Origin: M55B129 sp034189085
Lineage (GTDB): Bacteria; Bacillota; Dethiobacteria; DTU022
Assembly (NCBI GenBank): GCA_034189085.1
Contig: JAXHVH010000015.1
Coordinates: forward strand, 1 to 50,397
DNA: 50,397 nucleotides
Reading direction: 5' to 3'
Shown here: positions 23,879-32,294 of the stretch, in pieces
Layout of the letters: every line of letters begins with the position of its first letter
Position numbering within the stretch: the stretch's first letter is position 1
Translations under genes and position numbers: made by a program
The notes under the pieces: generated by a model
The model's database searches: none
What the model saw: the letters and a program-made list of their open reading frames with translations, nothing else
What the model was told of the DNA's origin: nothing

Positions 23879-24814
23879 ATGACAGTGGTAATTGACTGTG
23901 TGGCCATTGGTGAAGAGCTGATGCAGGAGATTGTGAAGGAAACTGAAGTTTTGAAGGCAAAAAAGATCATTCCCGGCATAGCCACTCTTCTGGTTGGAGA
24001 TGATTTTGGAGCCCGGATGTACCGGAAACAGGTGGAAAAATTCTGCGAGGAAGCAGGATTCAACTATTTCAATGAAAATCCTCCGGCTGATGTAACAGAA
24101 GATGAAGTGATTGAAATCGTTAAAAAACTGAACAGTGATCCGGCTGTCAGCGGAATATTACCGCTGCGCCCCTTCCCGGAACAGATATCGGACAGTGCCG
24201 TAATCAGCACCATCGATGTGAACAAAGATATTGATTGCTTTCATCCTTTTAATATGGGTAAACTGGCCATGGGGGAATCTACGTTTCCGCCCGCAACCCC
24301 GTCGGCCGTAATTGAAATACTTGAGCGGTATGCCCGGGAATATGAAAAGACGGAACCGAAAGATTTCTTTGAAGGAGCGGAAATTGTGGTTGTTGGGCAT
24401 TCCAATACTGTGGGCAAGCCGGTGGCCTACCTGGTGCTGAACCGCAATGCCACGACTACAGTAACTCATGTTTTTACGAGCATGAAAGGAAATCTGGAGA
24501 AGCATACAAAAGGTGCGGATATTTTAATTGTCGCTGCCGGTAAGGCTGATTTGATCGGGCCGGGTCAGGTTAAAGAAGGTGCCATTGTCATTGACGTTGG
24601 TATCAACCGGGTCAAAGTGCTTGATGAAAAGGGCGAGCCGGTGCTTAATGACAAGGGTAAGCCGAAAACAAAAACGGTAGGGGATGTTTCATTCGATGCA
24701 GTTAAAGATATGACCAAAGCTATAACCACCGTACCGGGCGGCGTTGGCTCTGTCACCAACCGCATGCTGATGAAAAATGCCCTGAAAGCTTGTAAAATAA
24801 ATCACGGTCTGTAA
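23879..24814 (+). CDS. folD: FolD-type methylenetetrahydrofolate dehydrogenase lacking the cyclohydrolase lysine
   Basis: The overall FolD layout is clear. It has the N-terminal folate domain, VVVGHSNTVGKPVAYL for the nucleotide domain, ADILIVAAGKADLIGPGQVKEG and the C-terminal TTVPGGVGSVTNRM. Key catalytic positions differ. The usual YxxxK reads YRKQV (Tyr 48, Val 52), so the lysine needed for cyclohydrolase activity is missing. The usual VQLPLP reads PLRPFP (95-100), losing the conserved Gln. The second Asp of KDIDCFHP is kept. It therefore probably works as a dehydrogenase only, with FchA next door doing the cyclohydrolase step. It is 311 residues, longer than typical, with a charged insertion around 255-275. 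AAAGGAG precedes the ATG. Confidence 0.85.
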   Translation: MTVVIDCVAIGEELMQEIVKETEVLKAKKIIPGIATLLVGDDFGARMYRKQVEKFCEEAGFNYFNENPPADVTEDEVIEIVKKLNSDPAVSGILPLRPFPEQISDSAVISTIDVNKDIDCFHPFNMGKLAMGESTFPPATPSAVIEILERYAREYEKTEPKDFFEGAEIVVVGHSNTVGKPVAYLVLNRNATTTVTHVFTSMKGNLEKHTKGADILIVAAGKADLIGPGQVKEGAIVIDVGINRVKVLDEKGEPVLNDKGKPKTKTVGDVSFDAVKDMTKAITTVPGGVGSVTNRMLMKNALKACKINHGL

Positions 24815-24847
24815 AAGATTCTAAAAGGTGCCGTCGGCGGGAGACAG

Positions 24848-24877
24848 TTGTGAAGATCTTCCCGGATATGCTATAAT
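24848..24877 (+). promoter_or_regulatory. Promoter-like element directly upstream of the OLE RNA
   Basis: TTGTGA (24848-24853) and TATAAT (24872-24877) are 18 bases apart, and TGC before the -10 makes it an extended -10. Transcription would begin near 24884, a few bases before the outer helix of the RNA. It suggests the RNA can be made independently of the upstream operon. Confidence 0.65.
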
Positions 24878-24890
24878 TGTTTTAACATTG

Positions 24891-25446
24891 GGCATAAGTG
24901 GTGCAGTATTCTAGTTGACGTCCCTCTTTGAAAACGGGGCTAAAAATCCGTTAAGGGCACATCGATGAAGTTCCTGGTGGTGGCTGCCGACGCCCAGTTG
25001 GGGGCTGCTGCTGGGAGTTAAGAAGGATGGGGCGATCTACAATGGCATGTAGGCGTTGACCCTGCCTTCGAGGAGACCCAGTGTCGGTGGCTGTTAGCTA
25101 TAAAGCGACAGTTACTGCCTGGGCAGAACCTGCATGCGGTCACAAGCTGTGTGCAGTGTAGCCTGCCTTGAGTGGAATGGGTGGAGGGATTCCGATCCTT
25201 AAACCCATTCTGCAAAAGAGGCTAGGAGAGATCAGACGTCAGTGAGGAAATCTTCTAGACTGCTCTCGCAAGAGAAGTAAACCAGGGATTAAAGTGTGAG
25301 CTAAGTGGTAATCCAGCTCCGCTGCTGGCAACAGGGCGGGGATAGTCTTAAAAGGGAACTGCCTGATCGGCAACGACAGGTGACTGTCCGGGAAATCCTG
25401 CTGGACCTAAGCCGCAAAGTTTACCTGGTTTGCTACCACTTATGTT
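24891..25446 (+). ncRNA. ole: OLE RNA (ornate, large, extremophilic RNA)
   Basis: A 650-base region without a convincing gene lies between folD and a gene for an OapA-like membrane protein followed by dxs, the documented genomic setting of OLE RNA. The ends pair: CATAAGTGGT (24893-24902) is perfectly complementary to ACCACTTATG (25435-25444), and GCA/TGC extends the helix past one bulged base. Inner helices are visible, for example GAATGGGT (25175-25182) with ACCCATTC (25203-25210), enclosing AGGGAT with ATCCTT. The length of about 556 nt is a little below the roughly 600 nt known for the class. OLE RNA joins OapA at the membrane in a complex tied to stress, magnesium and energy responses in Bacillus halodurans. 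The exact ends are estimates. No terminator separates it from oapA. Confidence 0.9.
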
Positions 25447-25469
25447 TCTTTGTACAAAGGTGATGGAGC

Positions 25470-26054
25470 TTGGTTAATAACAAGAAAAACCGCCGCCGGA
25501 CCCGCTGGATTGTGGCCATAACAGCATGGACCTTTGTTCTGGCTGTGATAATTGGAGTAATTACTAATTATTCGGTAAATCGGATTCCTTCACTGACGGT
25601 GTCTTTCATTATCCTGCTGATTGTCGTTTTGCTGGGAGTAGTGTTTGATCTTGTGGGCACAGCCGCTGCAGCGGCAAACATAGCTTTTCTCAATGCCAAG
25701 GCAGCAAGGCGTGTAGTTGGAGCCAGGTACGGCGTTTTTCTGGTCAAAAATGCCGAACAGGTGGCTAATTTTTGTAATGATGTGGTAGGCGATGTGAGCG
25801 GGGTAATCAGTGGAGGGCTTTCGGCGGTAATCGTGCTAAAAATTATCACCTATTATTCTTATAACGATACGGAAATTTTGCTCAGTATTGTAGTAACAGC
25901 CCTGGTGGCAGCGATAACTGTAGGCGGGAAAGCGTGGGGCAAGGTAATTGCCATCAAGCATTCTACAGAGGTTATGCTGCTGGCAGGTTCGGTGATTGAA
26001 AGGCTGAGGGGACCTTTCGCATGGTTGAAGCGGAGGAGTGGTACTGCGGGGTGA
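25470..26054 (+). CDS. oapA: OLE-associated membrane protein OapA
   Basis: A 194-residue membrane protein beginning 24 bases after the OLE RNA. A basic N-terminus (NNKKNRRRTRW) precedes hydrophobic spans near residues 14-33, 42-66, 110-128 and 137-152. The family's DxxxD motif is seen as NDVVGDVSG (Asp 104 and 108). The stretch from FDLVGTAAAAANIAFLNAK to VVGDVSGVISGG resembles the DUF21 membrane domain of CNNM/CorC magnesium transporters by eye, without the CBS domains. OapA binds OLE RNA and brings it to the membrane; this is established for the Bacillus halodurans protein. TTG at 25470 is preceded by AAGGTGAT, a good match to the 16S 3' end. The C-terminus is basic and could contact RNA. 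Confidence 0.88.
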   Translation: MVNNKKNRRRTRWIVAITAWTFVLAVIIGVITNYSVNRIPSLTVSFIILLIVVLLGVVFDLVGTAAAAANIAFLNAKAARRVVGARYGVFLVKNAEQVANFCNDVVGDVSGVISGGLSAVIVLKIITYYSYNDTEILLSIVVTALVAAITVGGKAWGKVIAIKHSTEVMLLAGSVIERLRGPFAWLKRRSGTAG

Positions 26055-26058
26055 AAAA

Positions 26059-27951
26059 ATGGAAAGCATGATCAGCAAGTTGAAATTGCCTGATGACCTG
26101 AAAAACCTTACTGCAGGGCAATTGAATCATATTGCGCATGAAATTCGTGAATATATGATTAGCACAGTAGCCGACACCGGTGGGCATCTGGCAGCAAGCC
26201 TGGGGGTAGTTGAATTAACCCTGGCGCTGCATAGCAGTTACAGGAGCCCGCGGGACAAAATAATATGGGATGTGGGTCATCAAAGTTACCCCCATAAATT
26301 GCTGACCGGGCGGTGGGAACAATTTCCCACCCTGCGCAAAGAAGGAGGTCTCTGTGGATTTCCAAAAAGATCGGAAAGCGAACACGATCATTTCGGGACG
26401 GGCCACAGCAGCACTTCAATATCTGCCGCCCTCGGCCTGGCCAAGGCCAGGGATCTGCAGGGAGATGATTACAAAGTAATCGCCGTAATCGGTGATGGTG
26501 CGATGACCGGCGGTATGGCCTTCGAGGCGATGAATTATGCCGGTCATATCAAATCGGATTTGCTGGTAATTTTAAATAACAACAAAATGTCTATCAGTTC
26601 CAACGTAGGCAGCCTGGCGGCTTACCTGGGACGAATAAGGTCGGACCCCAAGTATTCTCGCCTGAAAAATGATTTTGAGCAAATGGCCAAGCGCCTGCCT
26701 GTTTTTGGGGATCGGTTGGTAGATTCTGCTGAAAGGATCAAGGGCGGGCTGAAATATTTAATAATGCCAGGGATGCTCTTCGAGGAACTTGGTTTTACTT
26801 ATTTTGGGCCAGTTGACGGTCATAATATTGAAGCAATCAAAAACATATTAAAACAGGCCGATAAGATGAAGGGCCCTGTTCTGGTTCACGTTGTAACGGA
26901 AAAGGGAAAGGGCTACTCCTATGCTGAAAAAGCGCCGGAGGTGTTTCACGGGGTAGGGCCCTTTAACCCGAGCAACGGCCTGCCGCTTAAGAAGAAAAAA
27001 GAGCCTTCTTACACAGAAATATTTGGTAAGACTCTCCTGGAAATTGGCCGGCTTGATCAGAGAATCGTTGCTATAACGGCGGCCATGACTGCCGGCACAG
27101 GGCTTCGTAAATTTGCCGGAGAATTTCCTGAGCGTTTTTTTGATGTGGGCATAGCCGAACAGCATGGTGTGACCATGGCTGCTGCTCTGGCTGCCGGGGG
27201 TATGCGTCCAGTTTTTGCAGTTTACAGCACTTTTTTACAGCGTGCTTACGATCAATTAATCCATGATGTATGCCTTCAGAAATTGCCGGTGGTTTTTGCC
27301 GTTGATCGGGCCGGTATTGTCGGAGAAGATGGGGAAACCCACCAGGGTCTCTTTGATTTGACCTACCTGCGCAGTATACCAAATATGTCTATTATGGTCC
27401 CGGCTGATGAAGATGAACTGCGGAATATGCTTCACATGGCTGTCAGTTATGAAGATGGACCGGTAGCACTGCGCTATCCGCGGGATAAAGCAGACGGTTT
27501 ACTTATGAAAGAGCCTTATCCTTTGTCCTGGGGAAGGGGAGTTTTATTAAAACCGGGAGAAGATCTCCTCATTGTGGCAGTGGGGCCTGTTGTCAAACAG
27601 GCCATGCTGGCTGCGGAGAAGCTTTTCTGGCGGGGGATCAAAGCTGCAGTTATCAATGCTCGTTTTGTAAAACCACTTGACAATGAACTGATCGCAGGTT
27701 TGGCTCAAAAATGTGGACGGGTTATAACCGTAGAAGAAAATGTTATCAATGGCGGTTTTGGCAGTGGCGTTGCCGAAATGCTGGCCAGGAAAGGCCTGGC
27801 TGTCCCGGTCAAAATGCTGGGGATTGATGATGTTTTTGTCGAACACGGCAAACGTGCAGTGATGCTTTCCCACTGCGGGCTTGATGCCGCAGGGATCTAT
27901 AAGGCAGCCTGTTCTTTTGCCGGAGAAAAGGCAGCCAAATGGGTAACTTGA
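26059..27951 (+). CDS. dxs: 1-deoxy-D-xylulose-5-phosphate synthase
   Basis: A thiamine diphosphate enzyme joining pyruvate and glyceraldehyde 3-phosphate in the first step of the non-mevalonate isoprenoid pathway. The motifs are all present: HLAASLGVVELTLALH, WDVGHQSYPHKLLTGR, GHSSTSISAALG, the ThDP-binding IGDGAMTGGMAFEAMN with LNNNKMSIS, and GPVDGHNIE. The C-terminal half has FDVGIAEQHGVTMAAALA and AVDRAGIVGEDGETHQG. 630 residues from the ATG at 26059, which has GGGGTGA close upstream; the frame extends to GTG 26038 inside oapA. It overlaps tlyA by 13 bases. Confidence 0.97.
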   Translation: MESMISKLKLPDDLKNLTAGQLNHIAHEIREYMISTVADTGGHLAASLGVVELTLALHSSYRSPRDKIIWDVGHQSYPHKLLTGRWEQFPTLRKEGGLCGFPKRSESEHDHFGTGHSSTSISAALGLAKARDLQGDDYKVIAVIGDGAMTGGMAFEAMNYAGHIKSDLLVILNNNKMSISSNVGSLAAYLGRIRSDPKYSRLKNDFEQMAKRLPVFGDRLVDSAERIKGGLKYLIMPGMLFEELGFTYFGPVDGHNIEAIKNILKQADKMKGPVLVHVVTEKGKGYSYAEKAPEVFHGVGPFNPSNGLPLKKKKEPSYTEIFGKTLLEIGRLDQRIVAITAAMTAGTGLRKFAGEFPERFFDVGIAEQHGVTMAAALAAGGMRPVFAVYSTFLQRAYDQLIHDVCLQKLPVVFAVDRAGIVGEDGETHQGLFDLTYLRSIPNMSIMVPADEDELRNMLHMAVSYEDGPVALRYPRDKADGLLMKEPYPLSWGRGVLLKPGEDLLIVAVGPVVKQAMLAAEKLFWRGIKAAVINARFVKPLDNELIAGLAQKCGRVITVEENVINGGFGSGVAEMLARKGLAVPVKMLGIDDVFVEHGKRAVMLSHCGLDAAGIYKAACSFAGEKAAKWVT

Positions 27952-28781
27952 GCAGGCCGGGGAGACGGAAGCGTCTTGATCTGGTTTTGCAGGAGAAAAA
28001 ACCCGATTTGAGCCGCAGCAGGATCCAGGCGGAGATCATGGCCGGAAATGTACTGGTAGATGGCAAGGTATGTGATAAACCGGGCACAGCAGTTGATGTT
28101 AATGCTTCAATAACCCTGCAGGCCAGGGTCAACCCTTATGTCAGCCGTGGGGGCCTCAAGATGGCAGGGGCACTGAAAGATTTTTCTCTTGATGTAGCAG
28201 GGCGAAGCATACTCGACGTTGGCGCATCAACCGGTGGCTTTACCGATTGCCTTCTCCAGAAGGGGGCAAAAATGATTTATGCCCTTGATGTCGGTTATGG
28301 CCAGCTGGCTCTGAAGCTGAGAAAAGATCCGAGGGTAGTGGTAATGGAACGGCGCAATGTTCGTGAACTTCGTTGTTCCGATCTGCCCATTCCTCCCGAT
28401 CTGGCAGTAGTCGATGTTTCTTTTATCTCGCTGCGCAAGGTGATCCCGGTGCTGGCCAAAATTTCAGTTCCGGAAATTCTGGCTCTTGTTAAGCCCCAGT
28501 TTGAAGTTGGGAGAGTCGAAGCAAGCAGGGGTAAGGGAGTAATCCGCTCTCTGGAAGCACATCGAAGGGTCCTTGAGGAAATTCTTGGCAGTGCGAAAGA
28601 GGCCGGATACCGCTGTCTAAATGTTTCTTATTCACATTTGCCCGGGCCAAAAGGCAATGTGGAGTATTTTGTTTATTTAGCCAGGGAGAATGAAATTGCA
28701 TCTATCATGATAAACGAGTGTGAAATTGCCATACAAAAAGCGGTCGAAGAAGCATCGCAGGTTTTCAATCGAGTTAAGTAA
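27939..28781 (+). CDS. tlyA: TlyA family rRNA (cytidine-2'-O)-methyltransferase
   Basis: A 2'-O-methyltransferase of the TlyA family, known to act on 23S and in some species 16S rRNA. An N-terminal S4 RNA-binding domain (KRLDLVLQEKKPDLSRSRIQ, VLVDGKV) is joined to an FtsJ-like domain. The latter has the SAM motif ILDVGASTGGFTDCLLQKGA and the family segments YALDVGYGQLALKL, VDVSFISLRKVIP and LVKPQFEVGR. 280 residues, normal. It starts inside dxs and stands before nadK, the usual dxs-tlyA-nadK-recN order. Confidence 0.94.
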   Translation: MGNLSRPGRRKRLDLVLQEKKPDLSRSRIQAEIMAGNVLVDGKVCDKPGTAVDVNASITLQARVNPYVSRGGLKMAGALKDFSLDVAGRSILDVGASTGGFTDCLLQKGAKMIYALDVGYGQLALKLRKDPRVVVMERRNVRELRCSDLPIPPDLAVVDVSFISLRKVIPVLAKISVPEILALVKPQFEVGRVEASRGKGVIRSLEAHRRVLEEILGSAKEAGYRCLNVSYSHLPGPKGNVEYFVYLARENEIASIMINECEIAIQKAVEEASQVFNRVK

Positions 28782-28849
28782 GGATCTGGTGGCAGGAACC
28801 GGAAAAAAAACCGAAGAATTATTTTTTATATAACTGCGGGAGGCACTCC

Positions 28850-29701
28850 TTGAAAAATATTGGGTTGATACCAAACTGGCATAAAAAAAATTCCAAACTG
28901 GTGGTTGAAAGGGTCAGCAGTTTTTTTGCTGAACGAAATGTCACAATACGGGTGGCCGCCAAAAGCGAAGCGGATTTTTACAGTGAAGTGCCGCTATCTG
29001 AACAGATTGGTTCATGGAGGGATCAACTGGGGCTGATTATTGTCGTTGGCGGTGACGGTACTATTCTGCGGGTGGCCAGAGATCTGGCCTGCTGGGATAC
29101 TCCGGTTCTTGGTATCAATCTTGGACACAGGGGTTTTCTGGCGGAAATTGAAGTGGAACAGATGGAGCGATTTTTGCAATACATCGCTGCCGGACGGTAT
29201 GGCTATCAGGAAAGAATGATGATTGAAGCGCAGCTCAAACGCGGCCTGGAGGAAATGGGCAGTTATATGGCTTTAAATGATATAGTTGTATCAAGAGGTC
29301 CTTTTTCAAGAATTATCAAGATAGAAGCATATGTTAATGAAGATTACATGGAAAGTTATTCCGGTGATGGCTTGATTGCATCGACTCCGACTGGCTCAAC
29401 CGGTTATTCACTCTCGGCGGGCGGGCCGATAGTTAATCCCTCAATGGAACTTTTCGTAGTTACGCCCATTTGTCCTCACAGTCTCTATAACCGGTCGCTT
29501 ATTGTCAATGGGGCCGACAGCATGAGACTGCGGATTAATTCACGCCAGGTAGAGGTAATGCTGACTGTTGACGGCCAGGTCCGTTTTGCCCTCCAGGACG
29601 ATGATCAAATTATTCTCAAAAAAGCTGCACAAAAAGTAAAACTGGTCTGTTTTGATGATTACTCTTTTTACCGCAGCTTACAGCAGAAGCTAAAAGCCTA
29701 G
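28850..29701 (+). CDS. nadK: NAD kinase
   Basis: Phosphorylates NAD to NADP. The signature GGDGTILRVARDLA (near residue 64), the LGINLGHRGFLAEI loop and the glycine-rich GDGLIASTPTGSTGYSLSAGGP are intact. 283 residues, normal. TTG at 28850 has GGGAGG seven bases upstream. In many Firmicutes argR follows; here recN comes next. Confidence 0.96.
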   Translation: MKNIGLIPNWHKKNSKLVVERVSSFFAERNVTIRVAAKSEADFYSEVPLSEQIGSWRDQLGLIIVVGGDGTILRVARDLACWDTPVLGINLGHRGFLAEIEVEQMERFLQYIAAGRYGYQERMMIEAQLKRGLEEMGSYMALNDIVVSRGPFSRIIKIEAYVNEDYMESYSGDGLIASTPTGSTGYSLSAGGPIVNPSMELFVVTPICPHSLYNRSLIVNGADSMRLRINSRQVEVMLTVDGQVRFALQDDDQIILKKAAQKVKLVCFDDYSFYRSLQQKLKA

Positions 29702-29822
29702 TTTATGAGAAGAGGGAAGCAAGGAAATGGCAAAAACCGGTAATCAATAGCTGTTTTTATTACGCAGTTCATTAATGCGAAAAAGGCAACAGAATAACGT
29801 AGATATTCAGGGGAGGAAAAGG

Positions 29823-31535
29823 ATGCTGGTTGAGCTTAAGGTAGTCAACTTTGCACTGATAGAAGATTTAAGCTTGACTTTTAGCCCCGGCCTGAATGTA
29901 CTCAGTGGAGAAACCGGGGCCGGCAAGTCCATTGTCATTGATGCGATAAACCTGATAATAGGTGAAAGGGCTGCTGTAGAGCAGATTCGGCAGGGTGAAG
30001 AAAAGGCTTATGTTGAAGGAATTATTAGCTGTCCCGCTGCCCTCCATGACTTTATTGAGAATCAGTTGGATGAAGCGGGAATCAGTTTTGACGATGAACT
30101 TATATTAGCCCGGGAAGTATACCGCAGTGGACGCAGCGTGGCCAGGGTAAACGGGAGGGCGGTGCCCGTTTCTTTCCTCAGGGAACTTGGGCAGTACCTC
30201 GTTGATCTGCACGGGCAGCATGAGCACCAATCATTACTTCGCGCCGAACAGCACCTTGAGCTGCTCGATTCATTCGGTGGAGATGAAATATTGAGGGTGC
30301 GAGCCAAATTGGACGTTCTTCACAGGAAGAGACAGGAGCTGGCCGAAAAATTAAGTTCCCTGGGCGGAGATGATGCCGAAAGGGAAAGGCGGCTCGACGT
30401 TTACTCCTTTCAGCTAAAAGAAATCAAGGCAGCCGGACTTTACCCCGGTGAAGATGACGAACTATTACAGAAAGAGAAAATATTAGCAAATGCTGAGAAA
30501 ATCAGCACTGCTGCTGCCGGCGCTTATTATGAACTTTATGCCGGTGAGAATGAAGGAGCAGAAGAAGCCCTCATTGACCGCCTGAAAAGATCGACAGAAG
30601 CTTTAAATGAAGCTGCCCAAATCGATGAAAAGTTGAAGGCGGTTGTTGAAATGATGAGCAGTGCAGCAACTCAGCTGGAAGAAGCTTCTCACGAGCTTCG
30701 TTCTTACCAGACACATTTTGAATTTGACCCTGCAGAATTGGCCAATATCCAGGAACGACTCAATTTAATACAAAACTTGAAACGCAAGTACGGTTCAACT
30801 ATTGAAGAAATTATAGTCTTTGCCGACAAAACTGAACAGGAAATGGAAAGCCTGCAGAACAGCGAAAAGCTGGCCGACGAAATCAAAAAAGAGATTGCCG
30901 AAAATGAAAAGCTGATGCAGCAGGAAAGCCTTCAATTGCGCCGCCTGCGTCTTGACGTTGCCTCAATACTTGAAAAACAGCTCGAAGAATGTCTCAGGGA
31001 TTTAGCTCTGCCGGATGCTCGCTTTGTGGTCAAATTTTCTGAGCGGGATAAAGTGTCTCCAAAAGGAATGGATCAGATCGAGTTTTTCTTTTCTGCCAAC
31101 AAGGGGGAGGAAGTTAAACCTTTAACAAAGATAATTTCCGGTGGGGAAGTATCCCGGGTAATGCTTGCTTTGAAAGCAATTCTGGCCGAACAGGATCTTA
31201 TTCCTGTCCTTATTTTTGATGAGGTTGATTCAGGAATTGGAGGAGCTACCATACAGGCTGTAGCTGAAAAGCTGGCTCATCTTGCCGGAAGCCACCAGGT
31301 CATGTGTGTCACACACAGCCCCCAGATTGCGGCCATGGCCGACAGCCATTTCCGCCTGTTTAAGAAAACTGTTGGCAAACGTACTCTTACCCTGGCGGAG
31401 CGGGTCACCGATGACCGGCGGAGGGAAGAACTGGCCAGGATGCTGGATGGAGCCGGGATTGATCAGGTCAGCCTGAAGCACGTGGACAGCCTTCTGGCGA
31501 GGGCCGAACGATTTAAGGAACAGGAAGCCGGTTAA
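29823..31535 (+). CDS. recN: DNA repair protein RecN
   Basis: An SMC-like ATPase that gathers DNA ends during double-strand break repair. Walker A is GETGAGKSIVIDAI (near residue 30), the signature motif ISGGEVSRVMLALKAIL and Walker B LIFDEVDSGIGGATIQAV lie near residues 453-490. Between them is a coiled coil typical of the family. ATG at 29823 has GGGGAGG six bases upstream. The frame to 29775 has no good ribosome binding site and would add an N-terminal extension foreign to RecN. 570 residues. The 120-base gap before it holds no argR. Confidence 0.96.
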   Translation: MLVELKVVNFALIEDLSLTFSPGLNVLSGETGAGKSIVIDAINLIIGERAAVEQIRQGEEKAYVEGIISCPAALHDFIENQLDEAGISFDDELILAREVYRSGRSVARVNGRAVPVSFLRELGQYLVDLHGQHEHQSLLRAEQHLELLDSFGGDEILRVRAKLDVLHRKRQELAEKLSSLGGDDAERERRLDVYSFQLKEIKAAGLYPGEDDELLQKEKILANAEKISTAAAGAYYELYAGENEGAEEALIDRLKRSTEALNEAAQIDEKLKAVVEMMSSAATQLEEASHELRSYQTHFEFDPAELANIQERLNLIQNLKRKYGSTIEEIIVFADKTEQEMESLQNSEKLADEIKKEIAENEKLMQQESLQLRRLRLDVASILEKQLEECLRDLALPDARFVVKFSERDKVSPKGMDQIEFFFSANKGEEVKPLTKIISGGEVSRVMLALKAILAEQDLIPVLIFDEVDSGIGGATIQAVAEKLAHLAGSHQVMCVTHSPQIAAMADSHFRLFKKTVGKRTLTLAERVTDDRRREELARMLDGAGIDQVSLKHVDSLLARAERFKEQEAG

Positions 31536-31544
31536 ATTCGGGCA

Positions 31545-31567
31545 CCTGGATGCGCAGAGGATCCAGG
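31545..31567. other. Hairpin between recN and the Nudix gene
   Basis: CCTGGAT (31545-31551) and ATCCAGG (31561-31567) form a perfect seven-base stem with a nine-base loop, ten bases after the recN stop codon. No T run follows on the plus strand. It may be a weak pause site, an mRNA stabiliser or chance. Confidence 0.35.
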
Positions 31568-31645
31568 GGAAAAAGGATCTGATCAGAAGGATTATCAAAA
31601 ATATAGTGAAATGATCACATACGGTGATGGCAGGAGGTGTTTACG

Positions 31646-32200
31646 ATTAACAATAATTTACATGAGGAAACACTTTCCACCAGCTATCTTTACCGGGGGC
31701 GCATTATCACAGTGCGTCAGGATCGGGTAAGACTGCCGGGAGGTAGGACCTCTTTTCGGGAAGTGGTGGAACATCCCGGAGCGGTTGCCGTTCTGGCTCT
31801 CGACAGCGGCAACGGGGCAATTTTTGTCAAGCAGCACCGCCAGCCTGCAGGTATAGTGCTGCTGGAAATTCCGGCCGGAAAACTGGAACCCAATGAAGAG
31901 CCACTGGAGTGTGCTAAACGAGAGCTCCTTGAAGAAACAGGTCTGAAGGCAGAAAAATGGTCCAGCCTGTTTTCATTTTACCCTTCTCCTGGTTTCTGCG
32001 ATGAATTGATTCACCTTTTCAAAGCCGAAGGTCTAAGCCGGGCAGTTTCCCATACTGAAGATGCTGAAGAGAATATTGAAGTGGTTGCCGGCACACTTGA
32101 AGAAACAGGCAAACTGATCAGGGAAGGTAAAATAAGGGATGGGAAAACAATTATCGCTGTCCAGTACGGTTTGCTTGATAAGCAAACAATTCAGTTGTAA
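31646..32200 (+). CDS. Nudix hydrolase, ADP-ribose pyrophosphatase type (apparent ATT start)
   Basis: A Nudix enzyme of the NudF/YqkG type that hydrolyses ADP-ribose to AMP and ribose 5-phosphate. The Nudix box is visible as GKLEPNEEPLECAKRELLEE followed by TGLKAE. An upstream proline-rich GAVAVLALDSGNGAIFV and the FYPSPGFCDELIHLFKAEGL region fit the ADP-ribose subfamily. The start is unusual. AGGAGG lies at 31632-31637, and eight bases downstream is ATT (31646). The only nearby standard start, GTG at 31637, shares its first base with that ribosome binding site. About 184 residues from ATT. It lies between recN and xerD. Confidence 0.88.
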   Translation: MNNNLHEETLSTSYLYRGRIITVRQDRVRLPGGRTSFREVVEHPGAVAVLALDSGNGAIFVKQHRQPAGIVLLEIPAGKLEPNEEPLECAKRELLEETGLKAEKWSSLFSFYPSPGFCDELIHLFKAEGLSRAVSHTEDAEENIEVVAGTLEETGKLIREGKIRDGKTIIAVQYGLLDKQTIQL

Positions 32201-32294
32201 TTTAAATTAATTGGCAGTATTGGATAATCCTTAGCAGGTATTACAACCTGAGCTGTTGAATTATTAAAAACCCCGTTGCGAGGTAATTCAAAGA

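Noticed and set aside
25018..25215. Short minus-strand frame inside the OLE RNA
   Set aside because: The region is explained by RNA structure, and the frame has no ribosome binding site or family match.
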